The notes beneath the pieces are model-generated. The model made no database searches and was not told where the DNA came from. It was given only the letters and a program-made list of their open reading frames with translations. Both the position numbers and the translations under genes were made by a program. A stretch of DNA of 64,000 bases, from assembly GCF_900115825.1 (NCBI RefSeq), contig NZ_FOXW01000005.1, positions 1 to 64,000 of the forward strand, written 5' to 3'. Of this stretch, positions 44,556 to 55,274 are shown piece by piece (the stretch's first letter is position 1; every line of letters starts with the position of its first letter). Origin of the DNA: Desemzia incerta (GTDB lineage: Bacteria; Bacillota; Bacilli; Lactobacillales; Carnobacteriaceae).

Positions 44556-44786
44556 AATATAAAAACCTTCTTTAACCGAGTTATTTACAGAAGAGTGGAG
44601 ATGTAAGGTATTATAAAATATATTATCTCTTATTTCTGCTGCATAAGTGTGCTGTTTTCTTTTAACGAATAAAAGTTGATCAATAAATAGTATAACATAA
44701 GAATAATGACTCTAAAGGACTTTTTGACTCCTTTTGAAGGAATAGTGTGTTTTCTGGCATAAATACAATTTCAAAAGAAAAAATAC

Positions 44787-44814
44787 TTGCAAAATTTAAA
44801 GAGTTTGATATGAT
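44787..44814 (+). promoter_or_regulatory. promoter of groES-groEL
   Basis: -35 TTGCAA (44787-44792) and -10 TATGAT (44809-44814), 16 bases apart, just upstream of CIRCE. Confidence 0.75.
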
Positions 44815-44825
44815 GAAGAAGTGAG

Positions 44826-44852
44826 TTAGCACTCTTTGAGATAGAGTGCTAA
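44826..44852 (+). promoter_or_regulatory. CIRCE operator of groES-groEL
   Basis: TTAGCACTC and GAGTGCTAA separated by nine bases: the exact HrcA-binding CIRCE sequence, placed downstream of the promoter. Confidence 0.97.
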
Positions 44853-45167
<315 letters not shown>

Positions 45168-45207
45168 TCATAAAGACATTTACACGACAAAAAAATCAAT
45201 CTGATGA

Positions 45208-46839
<1,632 letters not shown>

Positions 46840-46850
46840 TTTCATTAAAG

Positions 46851-46893
46851 AACGAAAAAAGCATGAGACAAAAATGTCTCATGCTTTTTTGTT
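46851..46893 (+). terminator. terminator of groES-groEL
   Basis: AAAAAAGCATGAGACA pairs with TGTCTCATGCTTTTTT. It also faces the DUF378 gene on the other strand. Confidence 0.95.
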
Positions 46894-46908
46894 TGACTAT
46901 TCTAGGGA

Positions 46909-47121
46909 CTAATGTCTGTTGTCGTTTCTTGAAAGCAGTCCAAAGAATTTAAGGCAATAGATTGCACACAGACCAACGATGATATAAACGATCTTAGATA
47001 AAAGTGCATCTTGTCCGCCAAAAAGAGTGGCAACTAAATCAAATTCAAAGAGACCAACCAAGAGCCAGTTCAAACCACCAACAATCAGAAGCGCTAATGC
47101 AACACTGTCTAGAGCTTTCAT
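46909..47121 (-). CDS. DUF378-family (YuzA-like) membrane protein
   Basis: About 70 residues with two hydrophobic helices. LDSVALALLIVGGLNWLLVGLFEFDLVATLFG is the DUF378 signature and IVYIIVGLCAIYCL forms the second helix. Function unknown; the family is common in Firmicutes. The frame opens 9 codons upstream, but AAGGAGGG precedes the start at 47121. Confidence 0.9.
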   Translation of the reverse strand: MKALDSVALALLIVGGLNWLLVGLFEFDLVATLFGGQDALLSKIVYIIVGLCAIYCLKFFGLLSRNDNRH

Positions 47122-47518
47122 CCTGTATCCCTCCTTATGATTTAACATAGTTGAATCACCCTAAAAATAACAAGGATTTGGAAGAATGTCTAATAATAAG
47201 TCTGCTGAGGATAAGAAAAAAGTAAATTAGATTTGTCGAACTATATGTCTCATGGTTCTTTAAAACGCTTTACTCCACGCTCTCTAGACGAGCTTCACAA
47301 ACCAGTCTTTCTGCAGTTTCATACCTCTCTTTTATCGGGAAAAACGCCCGATTAAAGAGCGGCATTGAACCTCACGAAAGCCTAAACGGTTTGTTCCGCT
47401 CTCTTTTTTAAAACGCGTTGCGTTCGGCAGCTCGTCTATCGCTTTCAAAAAAAGAAACTGGGGGGAAAACCGCCCTTAGTTTCTTTTTTGTGAAGCGTAC
47501 GCCGAGCTAGACGCCTCA
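47122..47518. other. 397-base intergenic region packed with palindromes
   Basis: From 47265 on it is dominated by repeats and hairpins (see the composite element). The first 140 bases after the DUF378 gene show nothing recognisable. Confidence 0.6.
47447..47490 (-). terminator. terminator-like hairpin after the thiolase gene
   Basis: AAAAAAGAAACT pairs with AGTTTCTTTTTT, with a GGGGG/CGCCC top. T runs lie on both strands. Confidence 0.8.
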
Positions 47519-47531
47519 CTACACGCTCTCT
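47491..47531 (-). repeat. 41-nt stem-loop repeat, copy 2, overlapping a gene end
   Basis: It is 36/41 identical to 35106-35146. On the minus strand TGAGGCGT pairs with ACGCTTCA. Its last 13 bases encode the final residues and the stop codon of the thiolase. Confidence 0.72.
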
Positions 47532-48697
47532 ATAATCATTGCGATGCCTATTCCTCCGCCTACGCATAGGGTGGCTAGGCCTCGTTTTTTTTGATTTTTC
47601 TTCATTGCGTGCAGTAGAGTGACCAGGATGCGGGAGCCTGATGCTCCTATTGGGTGACCTAGAGCAATCGCACCGCCGTTGATATTTACTTTTTCAACAG
47701 GTAATTCTAAGTCTCGAACTAAGGCAATACTTTGGGATGCAAAAGCTTCGTTGAATTCAAAAAGATCAATGTCATCTTTGGTGAAGTTCGTTTTTTTAAA
47801 TACTTTTTGTACTGCACCGTACGGAGCATAGCCCATGATTTCAGGATCGCTGCCTACTTCTGCGTAACCTTTGATAGTTGCTAAATAAGGAATTTGACGT
47901 TTTTCAGCTTCGCTTTTAGACATTAATAGGACTGCTGCAGCTCCATCGTTGATTCCGGAAGCATTCCCAGCAGTTACAGAGCCGTTAGGTTTAAAAGCTG
48001 GGCGCAGTTTTTGTAATTTTTCGATGGTAGTTTCTTTTCGAATGTATTCGTCTTGAGTTACTACTTGAGATTGACGTTTAACCTGAATAGTGACAGGGAC
48101 GATCTCTTCATCAAATAAGCCGTTTTCTTGAGCTGTTGTTGCTTTCATTTGAGAGTGAAAAGCAAATTCATCTTGTTCTTCTCGACTCACATGATATCTT
48201 TCGGCCACATTTTCAGCGGTTACTCCCATGTGATGATGATTAAAAGCATCTGTTAAACCATCATGAACTAAGCTGTCTATAGCTTGGATATCGCCCATTT
48301 TACTGCCAAATCGTTGATCTTTTAATAAATAAGGAGCTTGAGACATGTTTTCTGTTCCACCGGCTAAAACCACTTTTGCATCCCCAACTTGAATAGCTTG
48401 GCTGGCAAGGATAACCGATTTTAGACCCGAGCCGCAGACCTCATTGATCGTCATAGCAGGAACAGTATTGGGAATTCCTGTATGGATGGAAATTTGACGA
48501 GCTGGATTTTGTCCTAAGCCGGCTTGAAGGACATTCCCAAAGATAACTGTATCGACTTCTTCGGGTTGGATAAGTGAACGATTCAATACCTCAGTAGCAG
48601 CTATAGTGCCTAATTCTACTGCAGATGTATTTTTATAAACGCCTCCTAAAGAACCAATGGGAGTGCGTACTGTACTCACGATAACAACTTCTTCCAT
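47519..48697 (-). CDS. acetyl-CoA C-acetyltransferase (thiolase)
   Basis: Condenses two acetyl-CoA to acetoacetyl-CoA, the first step of the mevalonate pathway. The 392-residue protein has the nucleophile Cys in [11 protein letters not shown] (near 88), [19 protein letters not shown] with the active His near 348, and the second Cys in LCVGGGIG near 378. In enterococci this activity is fused with HMG-CoA reductase, but here it is a separate gene. It is divergent from mvaS. GGAGGAAATC precedes the ATG. The last four codons lie inside a repeat. Confidence 0.94.
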   Translation of the reverse strand: MEEVVIVSTVRTPIGSLGGVYKNTSAVELGTIAATEVLNRSLIQPEEVDTVIFGNVLQAGLGQNPARQISIHTGIPNTVPAMTINEVCGSGLKSVILASQAIQVGDAKVVLAGGTENMSQAPYLLKDQRFGSKMGDIQAIDSLVHDGLTDAFNHHHMGVTAENVAERYHVSREEQDEFAFHSQMKATTAQENGLFDEEIVPVTIQVKRQSQVVTQDEYIRKETTIEKLQKLRPAFKPNGSVTAGNASGINDGAAAVLLMSKSEAEKRQIPYLATIKGYAEVGSDPEIMGYAPYGAVQKVFKKTNFTKDDIDLFEFNEAFASQSIALVRDLELPVEKVNINGGAIALGHPIGASGSRILVTLLHAMKKNQKKRGLATLCVGGGIGIAMIIESV

Positions 48698-48948
48698 GAT
48701 TGATTTCCTCCATATCTACGTATTTATCTTTCCTTAATACTTGAAAATAAGTTATGATTAATTCTATTCTACGATAAATTCGATAAGATACTGTATAAGT
48801 TTTTGTTAAAAATGCTTTCTTACTAAAAATTAAAGTTATTATTAAGTTTATAGGCTGTCAGTTGTGTTTTTATTTAAGATGATTTATGGTTGAAATGGAT
48901 TTAAAGTACGGAAATTGATATGACATGACGAATAAAGGAGAAATCAAC

Positions 48949-50121
48949 TTGAATATAGGGATAGATAAAATTGGTTTTTACACACCTCATACATTTATTG
49001 ATATGGTTAAGCTAGCTGAAGCTAGAGGAGTGGATCCAGCAAAATACACAATTGGTATTGGACAAGAAAAGATGGCTGTCTCTCCTGTAACTCAAGATGC
49101 AGTGACGTTGGCAGCTAATGCAGCACTGAGAATATTAGATGAAGAAGATTTGGAAAAAATCGATTTAGTCGTTTTTGGAACAGAATCAGGAATAGACAGC
49201 TCTAAAGCAGCTGCAGTTTATGTTCATGACTTATTGGGCATACAATCGCGCGCGCGTTCTATTGAAATCAAACAAGCCTGCTACGGAGCGACTGCCGGGA
49301 TTCAGTTAGCTAAAGGACATATTGCGTTGCATCCAGAGAGCCGAGTATTGGTCTTGGGATCAGACATTTCCAGATATGGACTGAACACTCCTGGAGAAGT
49401 GACTCAAGGAGCTGGTGCTGTGGCAATGGTCATTAGTGCTGATCCGCGTATTTTAAGTTTAGGAGATCAAAGTGCTTATTTAACCAATGATGTTATGGAT
49501 TTTTGGAGACCGACTTATTCGGATACGGCTTATGTAGACGGAAAGTTTTCTAATGAACAATACATCTCTTTTTTCCTGAATACATGGAAACAATTCAAGT
49601 CGCAAACCGATTTGTCCATAAAAGATTTTGAAGCTATGTGCTTCCATTTGCCATATACAAAAATGGGAATGAAAGCTATGCGTGAAATCTTTGTGGAAGG
49701 AACTTCAGAAGATGAAGAGCGTTTAACCAGACATTATAAAAACAGTACGTTGTATAATAAAACAGTGGGGAACATTTACACTGGGTCGTTATATTTAAGC
49801 TTAATATCGTTGTTGGAACAGGATGAAACGTTAAAACCAGGCGATAGAATAGGATTGTTCAGCTACGGTTCTGGAGCAGTTGGGGAGTTTTTCACTGGAA
49901 TACTTCAGCCAGAGTACAAAGAAGCATTAGCTGAGGCTGAGCACGCGAAATTATTCGCAGAAAGAGAAGAAGTCTCTATCGAAGAATACGAAGAAATATT
50001 CAGCGAAGTCTTACCAGTTGATGGTTCAAATCTTCAATTAACTATCGAAAATGACCCAGCAATGATATGCGTGGCTGGGATTGAAGAACATAAGAGAATA
50101 TATGTAAATAAAAATAGATAA
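48949..50121 (+). CDS. mvaS: hydroxymethylglutaryl-CoA synthase MvaS
   Basis: Joins acetoacetyl-CoA and acetyl-CoA to HMG-CoA. The 390-residue protein has the catalytic Glu in GTESG at residue 79, Cys in QACYG at 111, and His in CFHLPYTKMG near 236. These positions are canonical when the TTG at 48949 is used, and AAAGGAG lies eight bases before it; the ATG at 48925 is thus less likely. Divergent from thiolase, with 250 bases between. A bidirectional terminator follows. Confidence 0.96.
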   Translation: MNIGIDKIGFYTPHTFIDMVKLAEARGVDPAKYTIGIGQEKMAVSPVTQDAVTLAANAALRILDEEDLEKIDLVVFGTESGIDSSKAAAVYVHDLLGIQSRARSIEIKQACYGATAGIQLAKGHIALHPESRVLVLGSDISRYGLNTPGEVTQGAGAVAMVISADPRILSLGDQSAYLTNDVMDFWRPTYSDTAYVDGKFSNEQYISFFLNTWKQFKSQTDLSIKDFEAMCFHLPYTKMGMKAMREIFVEGTSEDEERLTRHYKNSTLYNKTVGNIYTGSLYLSLISLLEQDETLKPGDRIGLFSYGSGAVGEFFTGILQPEYKEALAEAEHAKLFAEREEVSIEEYEEIFSEVLPVDGSNLQLTIENDPAMICVAGIEEHKRIYVNKNR

Positions 50122-50125
50122 TCAA

Positions 50126-50172
50126 CAGAAAAAAGGCTATCTCACTCCAAAAGTGAGATAGCCTTTTTTGCA
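50126..50172. terminator. bidirectional terminator after mvaS
   Basis: An 18-bp perfect stem AAAAAAGGCTATCTCACT/AGTGAGATAGCCTTTTTT between converging genes. Confidence 0.95.
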
Positions 50173-50178
50173 TTTATC

Positions 50179-50397
50179 TTACATAACATTCATGTAAATA
50201 AACCCGAGACCGTGGTTAACAATAGATACTGAATTTAAATCTTTTTTAAAAAGGACTTTATCCCCAATAGTAAAATTATCTCTTTCATCATCTTTCAATA
50301 TTGGGATAAGGTCTTGCAATTCTCGACAATCAATAGTGTACACTTCCATAAAATAATCATTATACGCAATATCTATTTCGACTCTATGATCATCCAT
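50179..50397 (-). CDS. 72-residue protein of unknown function
   Basis: No family recognised. It is acidic and soluble, with a probable beta-rich fold: VEIDIAYNDYFMEVYTIDC, then ELQDLIPILKD and a final hydrophobic GLGFIYMNVM. AGGAGGCTTC precedes the ATG. It lies 21 bases after mvaA on the same strand and could be co-transcribed with it. Confidence 0.65.
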   Translation of the reverse strand: MDDHRVEIDIAYNDYFMEVYTIDCRELQDLIPILKDDERDNFTIGDKVLFKKDLNSVSIVNHGLGFIYMNVM

Positions 50398-50418
50398 GTA
50401 TGAAGCCTCCTGTTTTAT

Positions 50419-51708
50419 CTATTGTCTGTATTCTTCCAGAAGTTTTTCAGCAGTCGCTAAATTCATATTGTCAGCTTGCTTCAGTTGGTCGGACAACCAA
50501 TCGATTTCTTCACCAACTGCACCTGCGCTGATAGCTAAAGAACGAGACTGCAAGCCCATGTGGCCTTTTTGAATACCTTCTGTCACAAGAGCTTTAATGG
50601 CTGCGAGGTTCTGAGCCAAACCAACGGATACAATGATGGATTCCAGTTCAGCTGCATTCTCATAATGTAAAATAGTTTTGGTCATTTTTGCTGCAGGATG
50701 GAATGAGATAGAGCCTCCAACTGCGCCAACGGGTAATGGTATGGTTAAACTGCCAAGCAAATCGCCGTTGTCTGCTTTCTCCCAAGTAGACAACGAGCGA
50801 TATTGACCACTTTTAGACGCATAAGCATGAATCCCAGCTGAGACAGCACGCCAGTCGTTTCCAGAAGCCATAACGACGCTGTCGATTCCATTCATGATGC
50901 CTTTGTTGTGAGTCACTGCTCGATAAGGATCTACATAAGCGAATTGATAGGCATCGATAATGCGATCACGAACTTCTTCCCCGCTCAAATCTCCTTTTCG
51001 CAATAGTTTAGCGGGTATACGACAAGTCGCAGTAGCCAAACATTCTGTGGCGTAATTAGATAAAATCCCCATTAAGGCAGGAGCTTGGATCAATTCTTCC
51101 ACATACGGCAAAATACCTTCCATCATAGTGTTCAAAATGTTGGCGCCCATAGCTTCCAAAGTATGAACATGCACATGAAGAATCAAAAATTCCGGCATTT
51201 TTTCAACTGGATCAGCTTCAATGTGACGAACATCTAGTCGAATAGCACCGCCTCCGCGTTTGACAATAGAAGGATGTGCTTCATTAGCTTTTTGTAAAAT
51301 AGCGTGTTCATATTGATGCAACTTTTCCATCATTGAAGCAGCGTTAGGAGGATTTTTGATAGCTATTTGACCAATCATGACTCGGTCAGTGACAGCAGTT
51401 TGAAATCCACCTGCTTGTTTGACGATTTTTGCAGCTGAACTTGCAGCAGCAATCACAGAAGGTTCTTCTATTGCCATAGGAACAGCATAATCTTTTCCAT
51501 CAATTAAGAAATTCAACGCTGCTCCATAAGGCAGTTCGTAAGCAGATAATTGGTTTTCGATCATATTATCCGCCATGTCATCGGTCAAATGCAAACCAGT
51601 AATCAGCATCTCCTTATCGTTTGCAGATAAGATACCGGCTTTTTCTAAGGCGTCGATTCTCTCGACTCGGCTTTTAGTGTAAAATTTTGATAGATATGAG
51701 TGGTCCAT
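50419..51708 (-). CDS. mvaA: hydroxymethylglutaryl-CoA reductase MvaA (class II)
   Basis: Reduces HMG-CoA to mevalonate. The protein has about 429 residues. Class II features are AIEEPSVIAAAS, with the catalytic Glu near 84, TLEAMGANILNTMMEG (usually D-A-M-G-A-N), the lysine and Asp in HNKGIMNGIDSV and GNDWRAV, and GHMGLQSR with the C-terminal catalytic His. The ATG at 51732 is open, but AAAGGAG lies before the one at 51708. It follows msrA on the same strand. Confidence 0.95.
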   Translation of the reverse strand: MDHSYLSKFYTKSRVERIDALEKAGILSANDKEMLITGLHLTDDMADNMIENQLSAYELPYGAALNFLIDGKDYAVPMAIEEPSVIAAASSAAKIVKQAGGFQTAVTDRVMIGQIAIKNPPNAASMMEKLHQYEHAILQKANEAHPSIVKRGGGAIRLDVRHIEADPVEKMPEFLILHVHVHTLEAMGANILNTMMEGILPYVEELIQAPALMGILSNYATECLATATCRIPAKLLRKGDLSGEEVRDRIIDAYQFAYVDPYRAVTHNKGIMNGIDSVVMASGNDWRAVSAGIHAYASKSGQYRSLSTWEKADNGDLLGSLTIPLPVGAVGGSISFHPAAKMTKTILHYENAAELESIIVSVGLAQNLAAIKALVTEGIQKGHMGLQSRSLAISAGAVGEEIDWLSDQLKQADNMNLATAEKLLEEYRQ

Positions 51709-51738
51709 ATAAGTCTCCTTTTGCACATTCATTCTTCA

Positions 51739-52389
51739 TTACCAACGGAGATTATTGAGGGTGTATAACAATAACTCCAGTTGAGCAGGTTCTAAACCCC
51801 AGTCGGTTATTTCTTGCTTGATATCCGATAAACTGGCGCGCTCTCTGACAAAACCATTCAAACGAGCAGCGATAGTAGAGTGGAGGAACGATTTTTCATC
51901 TGGAAACAATTCACGAACAGCTCCGCGAGCTTTTTTGAATCGCCGTAAAAAATATTTTTGATGATGATCTTCAGCCGGATAAAACACATCGTATTCTTGT
52001 AATTCCGTTTGAAGTTCTTTTCCATCTCTTTTTTCTACTTCAGCTTTGACTTTTTGAGCAACGGAAAGTTGTTTTTCGTTACGGTAAAATAGAATGGAAA
52101 TGTATTGTCTTTCTTTATAAAAACGGTCTTTCGTGGCGTCATGATTTTCCCAGAACAATCGAACTAACTCTTCATAAGAGATCAAGTCTGGATCAAATAG
52201 GATCTCTATTGTTTCAGAATGATCACCGATGGCGCGATATGTAGGCTGCTCGGTGGTTCCGCCCGCATACCCCACTTCTGTTTGAATCACTCCTGGAAGA
52301 CTTCCGAACAAAGTATCCGGTCCCCAAAAACACCCCATACTAAAGGTAGCTTTTTCACTAATCGAAGCGTGTTTATTAAAGTTATTCAT
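51739..52389 (-). CDS. msrA: peptide methionine sulfoxide reductase MsrA
   Basis: Reduces methionine-S-sulfoxide in oxidised proteins. The protein has about 216 residues; the nucleophile is Cys in FSMGCFWGPD near residue 20, and EDHHQKYFLRR near 140 is the family's second motif. The C-terminal 60 residues extend beyond the core. GAGGTG is spaced for the ATG at 52389 (a GTG at 52398 is also in frame). It is between ywbE and mvaA, so the three may share a transcript. Confidence 0.94.
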   Translation of the reverse strand: MNNFNKHASISEKATFSMGCFWGPDTLFGSLPGVIQTEVGYAGGTTEQPTYRAIGDHSETIEILFDPDLISYEELVRLFWENHDATKDRFYKERQYISILFYRNEKQLSVAQKVKAEVEKRDGKELQTELQEYDVFYPAEDHHQKYFLRRFKKARGAVRELFPDEKSFLHSTIAARLNGFVRERASLSDIKQEITDWGLEPAQLELLLYTLNNLRW

Positions 52390-52425
52390 TTTCTGCACCT
52401 CAAATCTTGTCTTACTGATACAAAG

Positions 52426-52629
52426 TTAATTGGATTCAATTACGTGTTGTACACGACCAACTTGATCTCCTTCTTGAAGCATGACTTTGATGCCATGAGG
52501 ATGATTCTGACTATTGGTCAATATGCGTTTGACATGCCCGCGAGTTAATTTGCCTGTACGTTGGTCTTTCTTTAATACAATATCTACTTCAGCACCAATT
52601 TGTATGTTGCTGCGTTTTTTTCCATCCAT
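52426..52629 (-). CDS. ywbE: YwbE-family (DUF2196) small protein
   Basis: A 67-residue basic protein with the YwbE pattern: IQIGAEVDIVLKKDQRTGKLTRGHVKRILTNSQNHPHGIKVML. It looks like a small beta-barrel; function unknown. AAAGGAGAATGAG precedes the ATG. First gene of a probable ywbE-msrA-mvaA unit, with 36 bases to msrA. Confidence 0.92.
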   Translation of the reverse strand: MDGKKRSNIQIGAEVDIVLKKDQRTGKLTRGHVKRILTNSQNHPHGIKVMLQEGDQVGRVQHVIESN

Positions 52630-52793
52630 TATTTCTCATTCTCCTTTATACCAGCTTTTACATTACATTATACATGAATTTCAAGTTTTAAGTCTTATTT
52701 CAAAAAATCAAAATACCTATTCCGTAAAATATATGGTAATATTGGCGATGAAAATACCCTTCTAACAAGAGAACTAAGGTAAGGTGTGGAAAA

Positions 52794-53789
52794 ATGGTAA
52801 CCATTAATGATATTGCTCAAAAAGCAGGAGTAGCAAAGAGTACAGTGTCTAGATACTTAAACGGGGGATCCGTAAGTCAAAAGACAAGAGATAAGATAGA
52901 TAAAATAGTGAACGAAACCGGCTATTCGCCAAATACATTTGCACAAAGTTTAAAAGCTAAGAATACTAAAATGATTGGAATTATTGTTCCTAGGCTGGAT
53001 TCTTATTCTGCCAATGAAGTGTTGAGCAGTGTAGACAGAACTTTGAGAGAGAAAGAATATCAACTATTGATCACTAACACAGATCAAAGCAGCGAAAGAG
53101 AGATTGAGAATATTTATACACTGGCTAAACAAAAGGTAGCTGGTATCATCTTAATGGCCACAGTGGTCACAGAAGAGCATAAGAAAGTGATCTCAGAAAT
53201 TGATGTACCAGTATTATTGTTGGGACAGCAAGCTGAAGGGCTGCATTCGATAGGACATCAAGAATTTGAAGCGGGATACGCAATGGGAAGACATGCGGGT
53301 AGTTTAGGTCATAAAAACTTTTTGTATTTTTCAGTTTTTAAAGAAGATATCGCTGTAGGACAACACAGAGCAAATGGCGTATTAACGGCTTTAAACGAAG
53401 AAACAGATGTCAATGTCGACATCATCGAGACGAGCTTTTCGTTTACAAAAGCTTACGAACTAGCTTTGGAAATCTTACCTAAAACAAATGCAACATATAT
53501 CTTATGTGCAACAGACAATATTGCGATGGCTGTTTTGAAAGCAGCCCATACATTGCAGTTAAGAATTCCAGATGATTTTTCATTATCAGGATTCGGCGGA
53601 TATGAAGTAACGTCTATCGTTTCCCCTTCTATAACTACCGTCAAATATGGGTACAAAGAGTTAGGTGAAACAGCAGTAGAAAAATTGTTCCAATTAATCA
53701 AAGGAGAATCGATAGAAGAAAACACCTTAATACCAAACTATTTGTTAAAGAGAGAGTCTACGGTTTCAAATGTGAAAAAAGTTGAGTAA
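52794..53789 (+). CDS. scrR: LacI-family regulator of the sucrose genes ScrR
   Basis: A 331-residue LacI-type protein with an N-terminal HTH (TINDIAQKAGVAKSTVSRYL, residues 3-22) and a sugar-binding core. It sits directly upstream of scrA and scrB on the same strand, which points to sucrose control. Its likely operators lie between scrR and scrA. AAGGTGTGG precedes the ATG. Confidence 0.9.
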   Translation: MVTINDIAQKAGVAKSTVSRYLNGGSVSQKTRDKIDKIVNETGYSPNTFAQSLKAKNTKMIGIIVPRLDSYSANEVLSSVDRTLREKEYQLLITNTDQSSEREIENIYTLAKQKVAGIILMATVVTEEHKKVISEIDVPVLLLGQQAEGLHSIGHQEFEAGYAMGRHAGSLGHKNFLYFSVFKEDIAVGQHRANGVLTALNEETDVNVDIIETSFSFTKAYELALEILPKTNATYILCATDNIAMAVLKAAHTLQLRIPDDFSLSGFGGYEVTSIVSPSITTVKYGYKELGETAVEKLFQLIKGESIEENTLIPNYLLKRESTVSNVKKVE

Positions 53790-53794
53790 TTTAC

Positions 53795-53845
53795 TTGACA
53801 TTTCCTTTTGAAACCGATATCATTCTATTCAAATAGAACCGGTTC
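53795..53845 (+). promoter_or_regulatory. scrA promoter with cre and palindromic operator
   Basis: -35 TTGACA (53795-53800), 17 bases, -10 TATCAT (53818-53823). A perfect cre match TTGAAACCGATATCA (53808-53822) covers the -10, and the palindrome GAACCGGTTC (53836-53845) lies just downstream, a likely ScrR operator. Confidence 0.75.
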
Positions 53846-53873
53846 CAATTTCAAAAAATTAGGAGGGAAAAAC

Positions 53874-55274
53874 ATGGCAACGAATAAAGAAATAGCTTCA
53901 GATGTCATCAAAGCATTAGGTGGTAAAGAGAATATTCAGTCGGTCACTCACTGTGCAACAAGATTGAGAGTTATTGTACACGACAAAGACAAAATCAATG
54001 AAGAAGCAGTGGAAGGGATTGAAAAAGCAAAAGGTGCATTTTTCAACTCTGGACAATATCAAATTATTTTCGGTACAGGTACAGTGAATAAAATTTATGA
54101 AGAAGTCACCAACTTAGGAATTGCTGAACAGTCGTCACAAGAAACAAAAGAACAAAAAAATGAAGGAAAGAATGGGTTCCAAAGAGCTATTCGGACTTTT
54201 GGAGATGTATTTGTTCCTATCATTCCAGTTTTAGTAGCAACAGGGTTGTTTATGGGACTACGCGGTTTGTTGACACAAGAACAAGTTTTAGCTGTATTTG
54301 GTTTAGTTCCAGAAGATATCAGCGCTAATTTCTTATTGTACACTCAAGTGTTAACGGATACAGCGTTTGCTTTCTTGCCTGCTTTAGTAGCATGGTCTTC
54401 ATTTAAAGTTTTTGGAGGCTCACCAGTTATTGGGATTGTTTTAGGATTGATGTTAGTCAACCCGGCACTTCCAAATGCATATGAAGTTGCTGCAGGTACA
54501 GTTGACCCTATCACTATGTTTGGATTTATTCCGGTCGTTGGATATCAAGGTACAGTATTGCCAGCATTTATTGCAGGATTTATTGGCGCTAAATTTGAAC
54601 GTATCATTCGTAAACGTGTTCCAGAGTATTTAGATTTATTGATCACACCATTTGCAACACTGTTAGTAATGAGTATCTTGTCATTATTTGTTATTGGACC
54701 TGTTTTCCATTCATTAGAGACAGTTGTTTTAGATGCTACAATCTGGTTATTGCAATTGCCATTTGGTATCGCAGGATTAGTAATCGGCGGATTGAACCAG
54801 TTGATCGTTGTCACAGGAGTACATCATATTTTCAACTTCTTAGAAGTGCAATTGTTAGCGAATACAGGAGTAAATCCTTACAATGCCATTATCACATCTA
54901 GTGTTGCTGCTCAAGGTGGAGCTACATTAGCAGTCGGTATGAAAACAAAATCGAAAAAACTAAAAGCTTTGGCTTTCCCATCTACACTGTCTGCTTTCTT
55001 AGGAATTACAGAACCGGCTATTTTCGGGGTAAACTTGCGCTACGTTAAGCCATTCCTATTTGGTTTAGTCGGTGGTGGAGTCGGAGGAATGTTAGCTGAC
55101 CTATTGAATTTAGAAGGATCAGGTATGTCAGTAACTGTTATTCCAGGGACATTATTGTACTTGAACGAACAAATTATCTGGTATATTCTTGTTAATGCCG
55201 TTGCAATCGCAGTAGCATTTGTTTTAACTTATATGTTTGGATTCTCAGATAAAGAAATTGCAAAGGATCAATAA
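53874..55274 (+). CDS. scrA: sucrose-specific PTS enzyme IIBC ScrA
   Basis: Imports and phosphorylates sucrose to sucrose-6-phosphate. The 466-residue protein has an N-terminal EIIB domain (residues 1-80) with the phospho-Cys in SVTHCATRLR near 26, then a linker and a polytopic EIIC domain with VTGVHHIFN and ITEPAIFGVNLRY. There is no EIIA domain, so a shared EIIA is needed. GGAGGG precedes the ATG at 53874. scrB begins at the next base. Confidence 0.95.
   Translation: MATNKEIASDVIKALGGKENIQSVTHCATRLRVIVHDKDKINEEAVEGIEKAKGAFFNSGQYQIIFGTGTVNKIYEEVTNLGIAEQSSQETKEQKNEGKNGFQRAIRTFGDVFVPIIPVLVATGLFMGLRGLLTQEQVLAVFGLVPEDISANFLLYTQVLTDTAFAFLPALVAWSSFKVFGGSPVIGIVLGLMLVNPALPNAYEVAAGTVDPITMFGFIPVVGYQGTVLPAFIAGFIGAKFERIIRKRVPEYLDLLITPFATLLVMSILSLFVIGPVFHSLETVVLDATIWLLQLPFGIAGLVIGGLNQLIVVTGVHHIFNFLEVQLLANTGVNPYNAIITSSVAAQGGATLAVGMKTKSKKLKALAFPSTLSAFLGITEPAIFGVNLRYVKPFLFGLVGGGVGGMLADLLNLEGSGMSVTVIPGTLLYLNEQIIWYILVNAVAIAVAFVLTYMFGFSDKEIAKDQ

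Larger units (their letters stand above)
47265..47531. repeat. composite palindromic element of about 265 bp
   Basis: The outer ends share ACTCCACGCTCTCT-like sequence (47272-47285 and 47518-47531). Inside are a hairpin CTCTTTTATCGGG/CCCGATTAAAGAG (47327-47359), an inverted pair AGACGAGCT (47286-47294) / AGCTCGTCT (47430-47438), and a terminator-like stem. No coding frame with a ribosome site was found. Confidence 0.6.
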
